From positions 17,317 through 81,316 of the forward strand of contig CANQNS010000006.1 in assembly GCA_947625285.1 (NCBI GenBank): a stretch of 64,000 bases of DNA, written 5' to 3'. The stretch's first letter is position 1. Each line of letters opens with the position of its first letter. Positions 53,588 to 63,251 of the stretch are shown here, piece by piece. A program made the position numbers and the translations under genes. Under the pieces are notes generated by a model. The model ran no database searches and had not been told where the DNA came from. It was given only the letters and a program-made list of their open reading frames with translations. The stretch comes from an uncultured Oscillospiraceae bacterium. Lineage in GTDB: Bacteria; Bacillota; Clostridia; Oscillospirales; Oscillospiraceae.

Positions 53588-54661
53588 ATGGAAATGACAT
53601 TGCGCTGGTACGGCTCGAAATTCGACACCGTGACCCTCCAGCAGATCCGCCAGATCCCCGGGGTGACTGGGGTCATCACCACGCTCTATGACACCCAGCC
53701 CGGCGAGGTATGGAGCCGGGAGCGCATCCGTGCCCTGAAAGACGAGGTGGAGGCCGCGGGCCTGCACATCGCCGGCATCGAGAGCGTGAACATCCACGAC
53801 GACATCAAGATCGGCGCCGGCCGCCGGGACGAGTACATAGCCAACTACATCCAGACCCTGGAGAACCTGGGCCTGGAGGACATCCACCTGGTGTGCTACA
53901 ACTTCATGCCGGTGTTCGACTGGACGCGGACGGAGCTTGCCCGGGTGCTGCCGGACGGCTCCACCGCCCTGGCCTACACCCAGGAGGCGGTGGACGCGCT
54001 GGTGCCCGAGAAGATGTTCGAGTCCATCGCCGGGGACATGAACGGCACGGTCATGCCCGGCTGGGAGCCGGAGCGGATGGCCCGGGTGAAGGAGCTTTTC
54101 GCCGCGTACAAGGACGTGGATGACGAGAAGCTGTTCGCCAACCTGAAATACTTCCTGGAAGCCATCATGCCGGTGTGCAACAAGTACGACATCAAGATGG
54201 CTATCCACCCGGACGACCCGGCCTGGAGCGTGTTCGGCCTGCCCAGGATCATCATCAACGAGGAGAACATCCTGCGGATGATGAAGATGGTGGACGATCC
54301 CCACAACGGCGTCACCTTCTGCTCCGGCTCCTACGGCACCAACCTGAAAAACGACCTGCCCCACATGATCCGCAGCTTGAAGGGCCGCATCCACTTCGCC
54401 CATGTGCGGAATCTGAAGTTCCACAGCCCCACCAACTTCGAGGAGGCGCCCCATCCCTCCGCCTGCGGCTCCTTCGATATGTATGAGATCGTGAAGGCCC
54501 TGTACGACATCGGCTTCACGGGCCCCATCCGCCCCGACCACGGCCGGAGCATCTGGGGGGAGGTAGCCATGCCGGGCTACGGCCTGTATGACCGGGCCCT
54601 GGGGGCCACGTACATCGAGGGTCTGTGGGAGGCCATCGAGAAATCGGAGGCGCGCAAATGA
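53588..54661 (+). CDS. uxuA: mannonate dehydratase
   Basis: A 357-aa metal-dependent dehydratase that converts D-mannonate to 2-keto-3-deoxygluconate. MTLRWYGSKFDTVTLQQIRQ, the HPDDPAWSVFGLPRI block and PDHGRSIWGE (metal ligands) are family signatures. ATG follows AGGAGGA. Overlaps uxuB by four bases (ATGA). Confidence 0.96.
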   Translation: MEMTLRWYGSKFDTVTLQQIRQIPGVTGVITTLYDTQPGEVWSRERIRALKDEVEAAGLHIAGIESVNIHDDIKIGAGRRDEYIANYIQTLENLGLEDIHLVCYNFMPVFDWTRTELARVLPDGSTALAYTQEAVDALVPEKMFESIAGDMNGTVMPGWEPERMARVKELFAAYKDVDDEKLFANLKYFLEAIMPVCNKYDIKMAIHPDDPAWSVFGLPRIIINEENILRMMKMVDDPHNGVTFCSGSYGTNLKNDLPHMIRSLKGRIHFAHVRNLKFHSPTNFEEAPHPSACGSFDMYEIVKALYDIGFTGPIRPDHGRSIWGEVAMPGYGLYDRALGATYIEGLWEAIEKSEARK

Positions 54662-56259
54662 AACTGACTGCCGAGAGTTTGAAAAACGAGCGGGCGGCCT
54701 GGGAGGCCAAGGGCTATCATATCCCCGCCTTTGACCGGGCCGACATCGCCCCCAAAACCAAGGAGCATCCCTACTGGATCCAGTTCGGCGGCGGCAATCT
54801 CTTCAAGGCCTTCCAGGCGCGGCTCGCCCAGGAGATGCTGGAAAAGGGCGTCATGGACCGGGGCGTCATCGCCGTGAACCGGGAGGGCGAGGGCATGCAC
54901 CAGCCCAACGACAACTATTCCATCCTGGCGACGCTGAAGTCCGACGGCTCTGTGGACAAGACCGTCATCTGCTCCATCGTGGAGGACTGTCTGCTCACCG
55001 CCCCCGGCACCGAGGACTTTGAAAAGCTGCGGGACCATTTCTGCGCGGACAGTTTGCAGATGGTGACTTTCACCATCACGGAAAAGGGCTACAGTCTGGT
55101 GGACGGGGCCGGCAATATCCAGGCGGACATCGCCGCCGACTTCGAGGCGGGGCCTGAGAAGGCGGCCAGCTTCCTGGGCCGTGTCTGCGCGCTGCTCTAC
55201 GCCCGCTACCAGGCGGGCGGCGCGCCCCTGGCCCTGGTGAGCACCGACAACTGTTCCCACAACGGGGACAAGATCCGGGCCTTCGTCACCGCCTTTGCTG
55301 AGAAGTGGGCGGAGAAGGGGCTTGTGGACGCCGGGTTCGTGCGGTACGCGGCGGAAAAGCTGTCCTGCCCCTGGACCATGATCGACAAGATCACGCCGAG
55401 GCCCGACCCCAGCGTGCAGAAGATGCTGGAGGCCGACGGCGTGGAAGGGCTGGACATGGTAGTCACCCCCACCGGCACCTATATCGCTCCTTACGTCAAC
55501 TCCGAGGAGACGGAGTATCTTGTCATCGAAAACCTGTTCCCCAACGGCCGGCCGCCCCTGGACAGCGTGGGCGTGATCTTCACGGACCGGGAAACGGTGG
55601 ACAAGGTGGAGAAAATGAAGGTCTGCACCTGCCTGAACCCCCTGCACACCTGCCTTGCCATCTACGGGTGCCTGCTGGGCTATGAGCGCATCTGCGACGA
55701 GATGCGCGACCCGGAGCTGGTGGCCCTCATCAAGACCGTGGGCTACACAGAGGGCCTGCCGGTGGTGGTGGACCCAGGCATTTTGGACCCCAGGCAGTTC
55801 ATCGACACGGTCATCAACGTCCGGCTGCCGAATCCGTTCATGCCGGACACCCCCCAGCGCATCGCCCTGGACACCAGCCAGAAGCTGCCCATCCGTTTCG
55901 GCAACACCATCAAGGCCTATATGGACGCGCCGGACAAGGATGTGCACGACCTGAAGCTCATCCCGCTGGTGCTGGCGGGCTGGCTGCGGTACCTGATGGG
56001 CCTGGACGACGAGGGCAAGCCCTTCGAGCGCAGCGACGACCCCATGCTGGAGGAGGTCACCCCCTATGTGGCGGGATTGAAGCTGGTCCCGGACCAGGAC
56101 GTGGAGGCCGCCGTGGCTCCCATATTGCACAACAAGGTCATCTTCAACGTGGATCTGTACGAGGCCGGTCTGGCCGGCGCGGTGGTGGGCTATTTGAAGG
56201 AGCTCACCGCCGGCCCCGGCGCCATCCGCGCCACCCTCAAAAAGTACGTCCACGGGTAA
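54658..56259 (+). CDS. uxuB: fructuronate reductase (mannitol dehydrogenase family)
   Basis: A 533-aa NAD-dependent long-chain polyol dehydrogenase that reduces D-fructuronate to D-mannonate. The nucleotide-binding FGGGNLFKAFQARL, the STDNCSHNGDK block and catalytic Lys region TMIDKITPRP fit the family. Start ATG 54658 overlaps the uxuA stop. Being with uxuA and uxaC, fructuronate reductase is the natural reading; a plain mannitol dehydrogenase is less likely. Confidence 0.92.
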   Translation: MKLTAESLKNERAAWEAKGYHIPAFDRADIAPKTKEHPYWIQFGGGNLFKAFQARLAQEMLEKGVMDRGVIAVNREGEGMHQPNDNYSILATLKSDGSVDKTVICSIVEDCLLTAPGTEDFEKLRDHFCADSLQMVTFTITEKGYSLVDGAGNIQADIAADFEAGPEKAASFLGRVCALLYARYQAGGAPLALVSTDNCSHNGDKIRAFVTAFAEKWAEKGLVDAGFVRYAAEKLSCPWTMIDKITPRPDPSVQKMLEADGVEGLDMVVTPTGTYIAPYVNSEETEYLVIENLFPNGRPPLDSVGVIFTDRETVDKVEKMKVCTCLNPLHTCLAIYGCLLGYERICDEMRDPELVALIKTVGYTEGLPVVVDPGILDPRQFIDTVINVRLPNPFMPDTPQRIALDTSQKLPIRFGNTIKAYMDAPDKDVHDLKLIPLVLAGWLRYLMGLDDEGKPFERSDDPMLEEVTPYVAGLKLVPDQDVEAAVAPILHNKVIFNVDLYEAGLAGAVVGYLKELTAGPGAIRATLKKYVHG

Positions 56260-56272
56260 GGGGGACATTTCC

Positions 56273-57685
56273 ATGAAAGCGTTTATGGACAAGGACTTTC
56301 TCCTGACTACGGAAACGGCGAAAAAGCTCTATCACACCTACGCCGAGACCACCCCCATCCTGGACTATCACTGCCACCTGGACCCCAGGGACATCGCGGA
56401 GGACCGGCATTTTGACAACATCGCCCAGGTGTGGCTGGGGGCCGACCACTACAAGTGGCGGCAGATGCGCTCCAACGGCGTGCCGGAGAAGTACATCACC
56501 GGCGACGCGCCGGACCGGGAGAAGTTCCAGAAATGGGCCGAGACCCTGGAGCGTGCCATCGGAAACCCCCTGTATCACTGGAGCCACCTGGAGCTGCAGC
56601 GGTACTTCGGCTATTTCGGCGCGCTGAACGGCGACACGGCCCAGGAGGTGTGGGACATCTGCAACGAGGTGCTCCGCCGGCCTGAGACCAGCGCCCGGAG
56701 CCTCATCAAAAACTCCAACGTCACCCTGGTGTGCACCACCGACGACCCGGCGGACAGCCTGGAATGGCATGAGAAGATCGCCGCCGACCCCGCCTTCGAC
56801 ACCCAGGTGCTCCCCGCCTGGCGGCCCGACAAGGCCATGAGCCTGGAGAAAGCGGACTGGCCCGCCTACATCGAAAAGCTCTCCGCCGCGGCGCAGATGC
56901 CCATCGACAGCTTTGCCGCCTTGGTGAAGGCTCTGGAAAAGCGGGCGGACTGGTTCGACGCCCACGGCTGCCGGGCCTCCGACCACGGCCTGGCCTACGT
57001 GATGTACGCTCCCGCCGATGAGCCGGTCATCGAGGACATCTTCGCCCGGCGTCTGGCCGGGGAGACCATCACGGCTCTGGAGGAGCGCCAGTTCAAGACC
57101 GCGTTCATGCTGGCTATGGGCCGGATATACCACCGGCTGGGCTGGGTGATGCAGCTGCACTACGGCGTAAAGCGGGATCTGAACAGCCGCATCTTTGCCG
57201 CCCTGGGCCCCGACGCGGGCATCGACTCCATCGCCAGCGCGGCCCCCACCGACGAGCTGGCCGGGTTCCTGGACGCCCTGGACAAGACAGGGGAGCTTCC
57301 TAAGACCATCATCTACAGCCTGAACCCCGGCGACAACGCCGCCATCGGCACCATCATCGGCTGCTTCCAGTCGGACGAGGCCGTGGGCAAGATCCAGCAG
57401 GGCAGCGCCTGGTGGTTCAACGACCACAAGCCCGGCATGATCGAGCAGATGACAAGTCTGGCAAGTCTGAGCCTTCTGGGCAATTTCATCGGCATGCTCA
57501 CCGACTCCCGGAGCTTTTTGTCCTACACCCGGCATGAGTATTTCCGCCGGAACCTGTGCCAGCTTCTCGGCGGCTGGGTGGAGAACGGCGAGTACCCCGC
57601 CGACGAGGCCCGCCTGGGCGCGCTGGTGCAGGACATCTGCTACCGCAACGCCGTGCGGTACTTCGGTTTCGACCTGAAAGTATAA
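56273..57685 (+). CDS. uxaC: glucuronate isomerase
   Basis: A 470-aa uronate isomerase: DYHCHLDPRDIAEDRHFDNI (metal His pair), then LVCTTDDPADSLEWH, characteristic of UxaC. It converts D-glucuronate to D-fructuronate (also galacturonate to tagaturonate). ATG at 56273 lies after AAGGGGGAC. Normal length. Confidence 0.96.
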   Translation: MKAFMDKDFLLTTETAKKLYHTYAETTPILDYHCHLDPRDIAEDRHFDNIAQVWLGADHYKWRQMRSNGVPEKYITGDAPDREKFQKWAETLERAIGNPLYHWSHLELQRYFGYFGALNGDTAQEVWDICNEVLRRPETSARSLIKNSNVTLVCTTDDPADSLEWHEKIAADPAFDTQVLPAWRPDKAMSLEKADWPAYIEKLSAAAQMPIDSFAALVKALEKRADWFDAHGCRASDHGLAYVMYAPADEPVIEDIFARRLAGETITALEERQFKTAFMLAMGRIYHRLGWVMQLHYGVKRDLNSRIFAALGPDAGIDSIASAAPTDELAGFLDALDKTGELPKTIIYSLNPGDNAAIGTIIGCFQSDEAVGKIQQGSAWWFNDHKPGMIEQMTSLASLSLLGNFIGMLTDSRSFLSYTRHEYFRRNLCQLLGGWVENGEYPADEARLGALVQDICYRNAVRYFGFDLKV

Positions 57686-57713
57686 AATTTCCTTTGGGAA
57701 AGGAGAAATGCAT

Positions 57714-58361
57714 ATGAATGCCCTTCAAGAGAAGATCTCCCAGATCGGCGTGGTGCCGGTCATCAAGCTGAACCATCCCGAGCGGGACGCGGCGCCTCTC
57801 GCCAAGGCCCTGATCGCGGGGGGCGTGCCCGTGGCGGAGGTCACCTTCCGGGCCGCCGGCGCGGCCGCGGCCATCCGCCTCATGAGCGAGGCTTATCCCG
57901 AGATGCTGGTGGGCGCGGGCACGGTGCTGACTACCGCGCAGGTGGACGAGGCTCTGGCGGCGGGGGCGAAGTTCATCGTCACCCCCGGCCTGGACGTGGA
58001 CATCGTGAAGTACTGCCAGGACAAGGGCGTGGATATCTTCCCCGGCTGCACCACCCCCACGGACTACCACGCGGCCTATAAGCTGGGGCTGGAGGTTTTG
58101 AAGTTCTTCCCGGCGGAGCAGTCCGGGGGCCTTGCCAAGATCAAGGCCATGAGCGCGCCGTTCCCCATGTTCAAGGTCATGCCCACCGGCGGCGTCAGCC
58201 TGAAGAACCTGGCCGAGTACATCAAGGCTCCCGTGATCGCCGCCTGCGGCGGGTCTTACATGGTAACGGCGGACCTGATCGACAACAACAGGTGGGACGA
58301 GATCACCGACCTGTGCAAAAAGTCCGTCCAGATCGTGAAGGAGGCCCGGGGAAATGGCTAA
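57714..58361 (+). CDS. eda: KDPG/KHG aldolase
   Basis: A 215-aa aldolase that cleaves 2-keto-3-deoxy-6-phosphogluconate to pyruvate and glyceraldehyde-3-phosphate. VPVAEVTFRA (catalytic Glu), GAGTVLTTAQV, VTPGLD and LKFFPAEQSGG (Schiff-base Lys) are present. ATG 57714 is preferred over ATG 57708 because AGGAG (57701-57705) is then 8 bases away and not 2. It overlaps kdgK by 8 bases. Confidence 0.95.
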   Translation: MNALQEKISQIGVVPVIKLNHPERDAAPLAKALIAGGVPVAEVTFRAAGAAAAIRLMSEAYPEMLVGAGTVLTTAQVDEALAAGAKFIVTPGLDVDIVKYCQDKGVDIFPGCTTPTDYHAAYKLGLEVLKFFPAEQSGGLAKIKAMSAPFPMFKVMPTGGVSLKNLAEYIKAPVIAACGGSYMVTADLIDNNRWDEITDLCKKSVQIVKEARGNG

Positions 58362-59382
58362 GATCGTGACCTTCGGTGAGCTGATGATCCGGCTGCAGCC
58401 CTATAACTATGAGCGTTTCGTCCAAGCGGACCACCTGGAATTCACCTTCGGCGGCGGGGAGGCCAATGTGGCCGTCTCCCTTGCCAACTACGGCCAGGAG
58501 GCGGTGTACGTCACCAAGCTGCCCGCCCACGCCATCGGCCAGGCGGCGGTCAACTCCCTGCGCCGGTACGGCGTGGACACCTCCAAGATCACCCGGGGCG
58601 GCGATAGGGTTGGCATCTACTTCAACGAGAAGGGCGCCTCCCAGCGGGGCAGCGTCTGCATCTACGACCGGGCCCACTCCGCCATCCAGGAGGCATCTAC
58701 CGCCGACTTCGACTGGGATGATATCTTTGAAGGCGTTGACTGGTTCCACTTCACCGGCATCACCCCGGCCCTGGGGCCCAACGTGGTGGACATCTGCAGG
58801 GAGGCCTGCAGGGCCGCCAAGGCCAAGGGCGTGAAGATAAGCTGCGACCTCAACTACCGGGGCAAGCTGTGGACCCGGGAGCAGGCCCGCCAGGCCATGA
58901 CCGAGCTGTGCCAGTATGTGGACGTGTGCATCTCCAACGAGGAGGACGCCAAGGACGTGTTCGGCATCGAGGCGGAGGCCACCGACATCACCGCCGGCGA
59001 GATCAACCGGGAGGGGTACAAGTCTGTGGCAAAGCAGCTGGCGGACAGGTTCGGCTTTGAGAAGGTGGCAATCACCCTGCGGGAGAGCCACTCCGCCTTC
59101 GACAACGGCTGGAGCGCCATGCTCTACGATGTGGCGAGCGGCGAGTACGCTTTCAGCAAGAAGTACGAGCTGCACATCATCGACCGGGTAGGCGGGGGCG
59201 ACAGCTTTGGCGGGGGCCTGATCTACGCCCTGCTGAACGGCTATACCACCCAGGGCGCGGTGGAGTTCGCCGTGGCGGCATCGGCTTTGAAGCACTCCAT
59301 CGAGGGCGACTACAACATGGTCACTGTCTCCGAAGTGGAAAAGCTGGCCGGCGGCGACGGCTCCGGCCGCATCCAGAGATAA
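58354..59382 (+). CDS. kdgK: 2-keto-3-deoxygluconate kinase
   Basis: A 342-aa PfkB-family sugar kinase that phosphorylates KDG. FGGGEANVAVSLANYG near the N-terminus and DRVGGGDSFGGGLIYALLNG (anion hole and catalytic Asp) are diagnostic. Together with uxaC, uxuB, uxuA and eda it completes the route from glucuronate to central metabolism. Confidence 0.94.
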   Translation: MAKIVTFGELMIRLQPYNYERFVQADHLEFTFGGGEANVAVSLANYGQEAVYVTKLPAHAIGQAAVNSLRRYGVDTSKITRGGDRVGIYFNEKGASQRGSVCIYDRAHSAIQEASTADFDWDDIFEGVDWFHFTGITPALGPNVVDICREACRAAKAKGVKISCDLNYRGKLWTREQARQAMTELCQYVDVCISNEEDAKDVFGIEAEATDITAGEINREGYKSVAKQLADRFGFEKVAITLRESHSAFDNGWSAMLYDVASGEYAFSKKYELHIIDRVGGGDSFGGGLIYALLNGYTTQGAVEFAVAASALKHSIEGDYNMVTVSEVEKLAGGDGSGRIQR

Positions 59383-59403
59383 TATCGCAAAAAGGAGGAA
59401 AAA

Positions 59404-61677
59404 ATGCGTCAAGTCATCAACATCAACGAGGGCTGGAAATTCATCCGTGAGGACGCCGGCCTGCCCGCGTCGCTGCCCGCGGACTGGTGCGACGTGGACC
59501 TGCCTCACACCTGGAACGCGGTGGACGGCTGCGACGGCAACGGCAGCTATTATCGCGGCAAGTGCTGGTATGCCAGGACCTTTGCCACCCCCAGGCAGCC
59601 CCTGGCCGGCGGCCGGGTCTATGTGGAAGTGCTGGCGGCGGGCCAGCAGGCCACGGTGTATGTGAACGGCCAGGAAGTCGTCTACCATGAGGGCGGCTAC
59701 TCCACCTTCCGGGCGGACGTGACCGACCTCTGCAAAGACGGGGAGGAGAACCTTCTGGTGATCGCCTGCTCCAACGAGGAGAAGAGCAGCGTCTATCCCC
59801 AGTCCGCCGACTTCACCTTCTACGGCGGCCTCTATCGGGGCGTGAACATCATCTCCGTCCCCGACGCCCACTTCGACCTGGACCACTGGGGCGGCCCGGG
59901 CCTCACCGTCACCCCCAAGCCCCAGCCCTGCGGCGGCGCCACCTTTGAGCTGAACGCCTGGGTGAAGAACGCGGACGAGAACTTCACGGTCCTCTGGTCC
60001 GTGGAGGACGAGGACGGGGTGGAGGTGGCCGCGGCCTGCCGGCCGGCGGACAGCCCCGCCGTTACCGTCAGCGTGCCCGACGCGCACCTGTGGAGCGTGG
60101 ACGATCCCTATCTCTACACCGTCACCGCCACCCTGCAGCGGCGGAACGAGGCTTATGACGAGATCGGCTGCCGCTCCGGCGTGCGGAGCTTCTCCGTCAC
60201 CCCCGACGAGGGCTTCATCCTCAACGGCGTGCAGACCCCCCTCCGGGGCGTGAGCCGCCACCAGGACCGGCTCTACAAGGGCAACGCCCTCACCGCCGAC
60301 GAGCACTATGAGGACGCCTGGCTCATTAAGGAGCTGGGGGCCAACACCATCCGCCTGGCCCACTATCAGCACGCCCAGGACTTCTATGACGCCTGCGACG
60401 AGCTGGGCTTCATCGTCTGGGCGGAGATACCCTTCATCAGCGTGTTCAACAAGGACCCGGCCGCCCACCAGAACTGCATCAGCCAGATGCATGAGCTGAT
60501 CATCCAGAACTACAACCACCCCTCCATCTGCTTCTGGGGCGTGTCCAACGAGATCTTGATCGGCGGCATCAGCGAGAAGCTGGTGGAAAACCACAAGGAG
60601 CTGAACGACCTGTGCCACAAGCTGGACCCCACCAGGCTCACCACCATCGCCCACGTGTCCATGACGCCGGTGGAAAGCCCCATGCACCACATCACCGACG
60701 TGATCAGCTACAACCATTACTTCGGCTGGTACGGCGGCAAGATGGAGGACAACGGTCCCTGGCTGGATAGCTTCCACGCGGTCCACCCGGACCTGTGCCT
60801 GGGCATGAGCGAGTACGGCTGCGAGGGCATCATCACCTACCACGGCCCCAATCCCGCCTGCAAGGACTACTCCGAGGAGTATCAGGCCCTGTACCATGAG
60901 CATATGGCGAAGGTGTTCGACGAGCGGCCCTGGATCTGGTCCAGCCACGTGTGGAATATGTTCGACTTCGGCTGCGCGGCCCGGAACGAGGGCGGTGTGG
61001 CCGGCCGGAACAACAAGGGCCTCATGACTATGGACCGCAAGACCAAGAAGGACAGCTACTACATCTACAAGGCCTACTGGAACCCCGAGCCCATGGTGCA
61101 CATCTGCGGCAAGCGGTACGCCCAGCGGGCAGGGGAGACCACCGTCGTCAAGGTCTACTCCAACCAGCCCACCGTGCGGCTGTTCCTGGATGGGGAACAG
61201 ATCGCTGAGCAGTCCGCCGAGAAGGTGTTCTCCTTCACCGTGGCCCTGCATGACGGCTTCAATACCCTGATGGCCCAGGCCGGGGACGTGAAAGACACCG
61301 CTACCATCGAGAAGGTGGAAAAGGAGCCGGCCATCTACGTGCTGCCCGAGGTCAACGAGCGGGCCGAGGGCGTGGCGAACTGGTTCAAGATGGTGGGCGA
61401 TATGAACCTGGACCTGTCCGCCCCCATGGAGTTCCCCGAGGGCTGCTACAGCGTCAAGGACACCATGGAGGAGCTCTTCAACAGCCCCGAGGCCGGCGAG
61501 GTCGCCCGCAAGGCCGTGAAGATGGCTACCAACTTCGACGTGGTCCCCGGCGAGGGCATGTGGGGCATGATGAAAGGCATGACCCCCGAGGCCATGATGG
61601 AGCTCGGCGGCGGCATGCTGCCCGAGGGCTTCCTGGAGAGCCTGAACGCCCAGCTCATCAAGATCAAAAAGGCGTAA
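59404..61677 (+). CDS. GH2 glycosidase, probable beta-glucuronidase, with C-terminal helical module
   Basis: A 757-aa cytoplasmic GH2 enzyme: sugar-binding domain (CWYARTF), sandwich, barrel with acid/base Glu383 (GVSNEI) and nucleophile Glu470 (MSEYG). Around residues 534-547 the sequence GRNNKGLMTMDRKT aligns with the glucuronidase loop that carries the N-x-K carboxylate-binding motif; here Asn536 and Lys538. GH2 beta-galactosidases of similar layout can look alike in this loop, so the glucuronidase call leans also on the uronate operon. Residues 681-757 are an extra helical tail (YSVKDTMEEL, MWGMMKGMTPE) resembling the tail of the GH3 enzyme at 30235. Confidence 0.85.
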   Translation: MRQVININEGWKFIREDAGLPASLPADWCDVDLPHTWNAVDGCDGNGSYYRGKCWYARTFATPRQPLAGGRVYVEVLAAGQQATVYVNGQEVVYHEGGYSTFRADVTDLCKDGEENLLVIACSNEEKSSVYPQSADFTFYGGLYRGVNIISVPDAHFDLDHWGGPGLTVTPKPQPCGGATFELNAWVKNADENFTVLWSVEDEDGVEVAAACRPADSPAVTVSVPDAHLWSVDDPYLYTVTATLQRRNEAYDEIGCRSGVRSFSVTPDEGFILNGVQTPLRGVSRHQDRLYKGNALTADEHYEDAWLIKELGANTIRLAHYQHAQDFYDACDELGFIVWAEIPFISVFNKDPAAHQNCISQMHELIIQNYNHPSICFWGVSNEILIGGISEKLVENHKELNDLCHKLDPTRLTTIAHVSMTPVESPMHHITDVISYNHYFGWYGGKMEDNGPWLDSFHAVHPDLCLGMSEYGCEGIITYHGPNPACKDYSEEYQALYHEHMAKVFDERPWIWSSHVWNMFDFGCAARNEGGVAGRNNKGLMTMDRKTKKDSYYIYKAYWNPEPMVHICGKRYAQRAGETTVVKVYSNQPTVRLFLDGEQIAEQSAEKVFSFTVALHDGFNTLMAQAGDVKDTATIEKVEKEPAIYVLPEVNERAEGVANWFKMVGDMNLDLSAPMEFPEGCYSVKDTMEELFNSPEAGEVARKAVKMATNFDVVPGEGMWGMMKGMTPEAMMELGGGMLPEGFLESLNAQLIKIKKA

Positions 61678-61737
61678 AAACCATGTATTTTTGCTCCCGG
61701 CGGGAGCTGAAATAAATAAGAAAAGGAGTAAGAAAAA

Positions 61738-63129
61738 ATGGCAAAAGAAACCACTACTACCCTGCGCCCCTTCGGCATGCGGGATAAGCTGGGCTATATG
61801 TTCGGTGACTTCGGCAACGACTTCACCTTCATCCTGTCCTCCTCCCTGCTGATGAAGTTCTACACGGACGTTATGGGCGTCAGCGCCGGCCTTGTCGGCA
61901 TCATGATGATGCTGGCCCGTTTTGTGGACGCGTTCACCGACGTGACTATGGGCCAGATCGTGGACCGCTCCAAGCCCACCAAGGACGGCAAGTTCAAGCC
62001 CTGGCTCCGCCGGATGTGCGGTCCTGTGGCGGTGGCGTCCTTCCTGCTGTACGCCACCTGGTTCAAGGACATGGCTATGGGCTTCAAGATCTTCTGGATG
62101 TTCTTCACCTACCTGCTGTGGGGCAGCGTGTTCTACACCTCCATCAACATCCCCTACGGCTCTATGGCCTCCGCCATCTCCGCCGAGCCCAAGCACCGTG
62201 CCGAGCTGTCCACCTTCCGGACCATCGGCGCCACCCTGGCCGGCACCTGCATCGGCGTCATCATGCCCCTCATCATCTACTACACCAACGAGGCCGGCCA
62301 GCAGGTCATGGCCCCCAACAAGGTCGTTATCTTCTCCTTGATCTGCTCCATCGGCGCGGTGGTGTGCTATCTGCTTTGCTTCCACATGACTACCGAGCGC
62401 GTCAAGGTCGAGCAGAAGACCGAGAAGTTCAACCTGGGCAAGCTGCTGAAGGGCCTTGTAACCAACAAGGCGCTGATCGGCATCGTGGTGGCCTCCATCT
62501 GCCAGCTGCTGGTGCAGCTCACCAGCCAGGGCATGATGGCCTATGTGTATCCCAACTACTTCGGCAACATCCAGGCCCAGTCCATGGCGGGCCTGGTGGG
62601 CACCGCCATCACCCTGATCTGCTCCGTGTTCGTGGTGAAGCTGTCCACCAAGCTGGGCCGCAAGGAGCTTGGCATCTACGCCTCCATCCTGGGCACGGTG
62701 GTGTTCGTCATCGCGTTCATCATGCACACCCACAACGCCTGGGTGTTCCTGGGCCTGTACTCCGTCAGCTACATCGGTCTGGCTATCTTCTCTCTGATCT
62801 GCTGGGCCATGATCACCGACGTGATCGACGACACCGAGGTGCGTACCGGCTCCCGCTCCGACGGCGAGATCTACTCCGTGTACTCCTTCGCCCGGAAGCT
62901 GGGCCAGGCGGCCTCCTCCGGCGTCACCGGCCTGCTGCTGACTATGATCGGCTACACCGCCGAGACCCAGTTCGAGGAATCCGTCACCAACGGCATCTAC
63001 AACATCACCTGCTTGGTGCCCGCCATCGGCTACGCCCTGCTGGCTGTGGTGCTGTTCTTCCTGTACCCGCTGAACAAGAAGCGCGTGGAGTCCAACGTGG
63101 CAGAGCTTGCCAGCCGCCGCGGCGAGTGA
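61738..63129 (+). CDS. GPH-family sugar/glucuronide:cation symporter
   Basis: A 463-aa MFS-type transporter with 12 helices of the glycoside-pentoside-hexuronide family (LGYMFGDFGNDFTF, then DAFTDVTMGQIVDRSKPTKDG and PYGSMASAIS). UidB and related members carry glucuronides. As the last gene of the operon, 60 bases after the GH2, it probably imports glucuronides or short uronic acid oligosaccharides. The ATG follows AAAAGGAG. Confidence 0.92.
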   Translation: MAKETTTTLRPFGMRDKLGYMFGDFGNDFTFILSSSLLMKFYTDVMGVSAGLVGIMMMLARFVDAFTDVTMGQIVDRSKPTKDGKFKPWLRRMCGPVAVASFLLYATWFKDMAMGFKIFWMFFTYLLWGSVFYTSINIPYGSMASAISAEPKHRAELSTFRTIGATLAGTCIGVIMPLIIYYTNEAGQQVMAPNKVVIFSLICSIGAVVCYLLCFHMTTERVKVEQKTEKFNLGKLLKGLVTNKALIGIVVASICQLLVQLTSQGMMAYVYPNYFGNIQAQSMAGLVGTAITLICSVFVVKLSTKLGRKELGIYASILGTVVFVIAFIMHTHNAWVFLGLYSVSYIGLAIFSLICWAMITDVIDDTEVRTGSRSDGEIYSVYSFARKLGQAASSGVTGLLLTMIGYTAETQFEESVTNGIYNITCLVPAIGYALLAVVLFFLYPLNKKRVESNVAELASRRGE

Positions 63130-63139
63130 GTTTTGTCCC

Positions 63140-63169
63140 CGCTGAAAGGTCCACGCGGGCCTTTCAGCG
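63140..63169 (+). terminator. hairpin after the uronate operon
   Basis: Perfect 10-bp stem CGCTGAAAGG / CCTTTCAGCG (63140-63169) with a 10-base loop, but no T-tract; it may protect the mRNA end. Confidence 0.5.
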
Positions 63170-63211
63170 TGAGCATACGGCATATTTGCTTTCTTGTTCG
63201 GGAGGCATCCC

Positions 63212-63251
63212 GACGAAAAAGCTCCGGCTTAAAAACCGGAGCTTTTTTGTC
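63212..63251. terminator. terminator of the uronate operon
   Basis: Stem AAAAAGCTCCGG / complement (63216-63227 with 63236-63247), flanked by matching GAC/GTC, with A- and T-tracts; can act in both directions. Confidence 0.85.

Noticed and set aside
58303..63183. An open minus-strand frame of 1626 codons opposite the eda-GPH genes
   Set aside because: It is antisense to five well-supported genes, has a Gly/His/Val-rich low-complexity translation and no family motif. Biased codon use in a GC-rich genome leaves few stops in that frame. The similar 1402-codon frame at 49474-53682 is rejected for the same reason.
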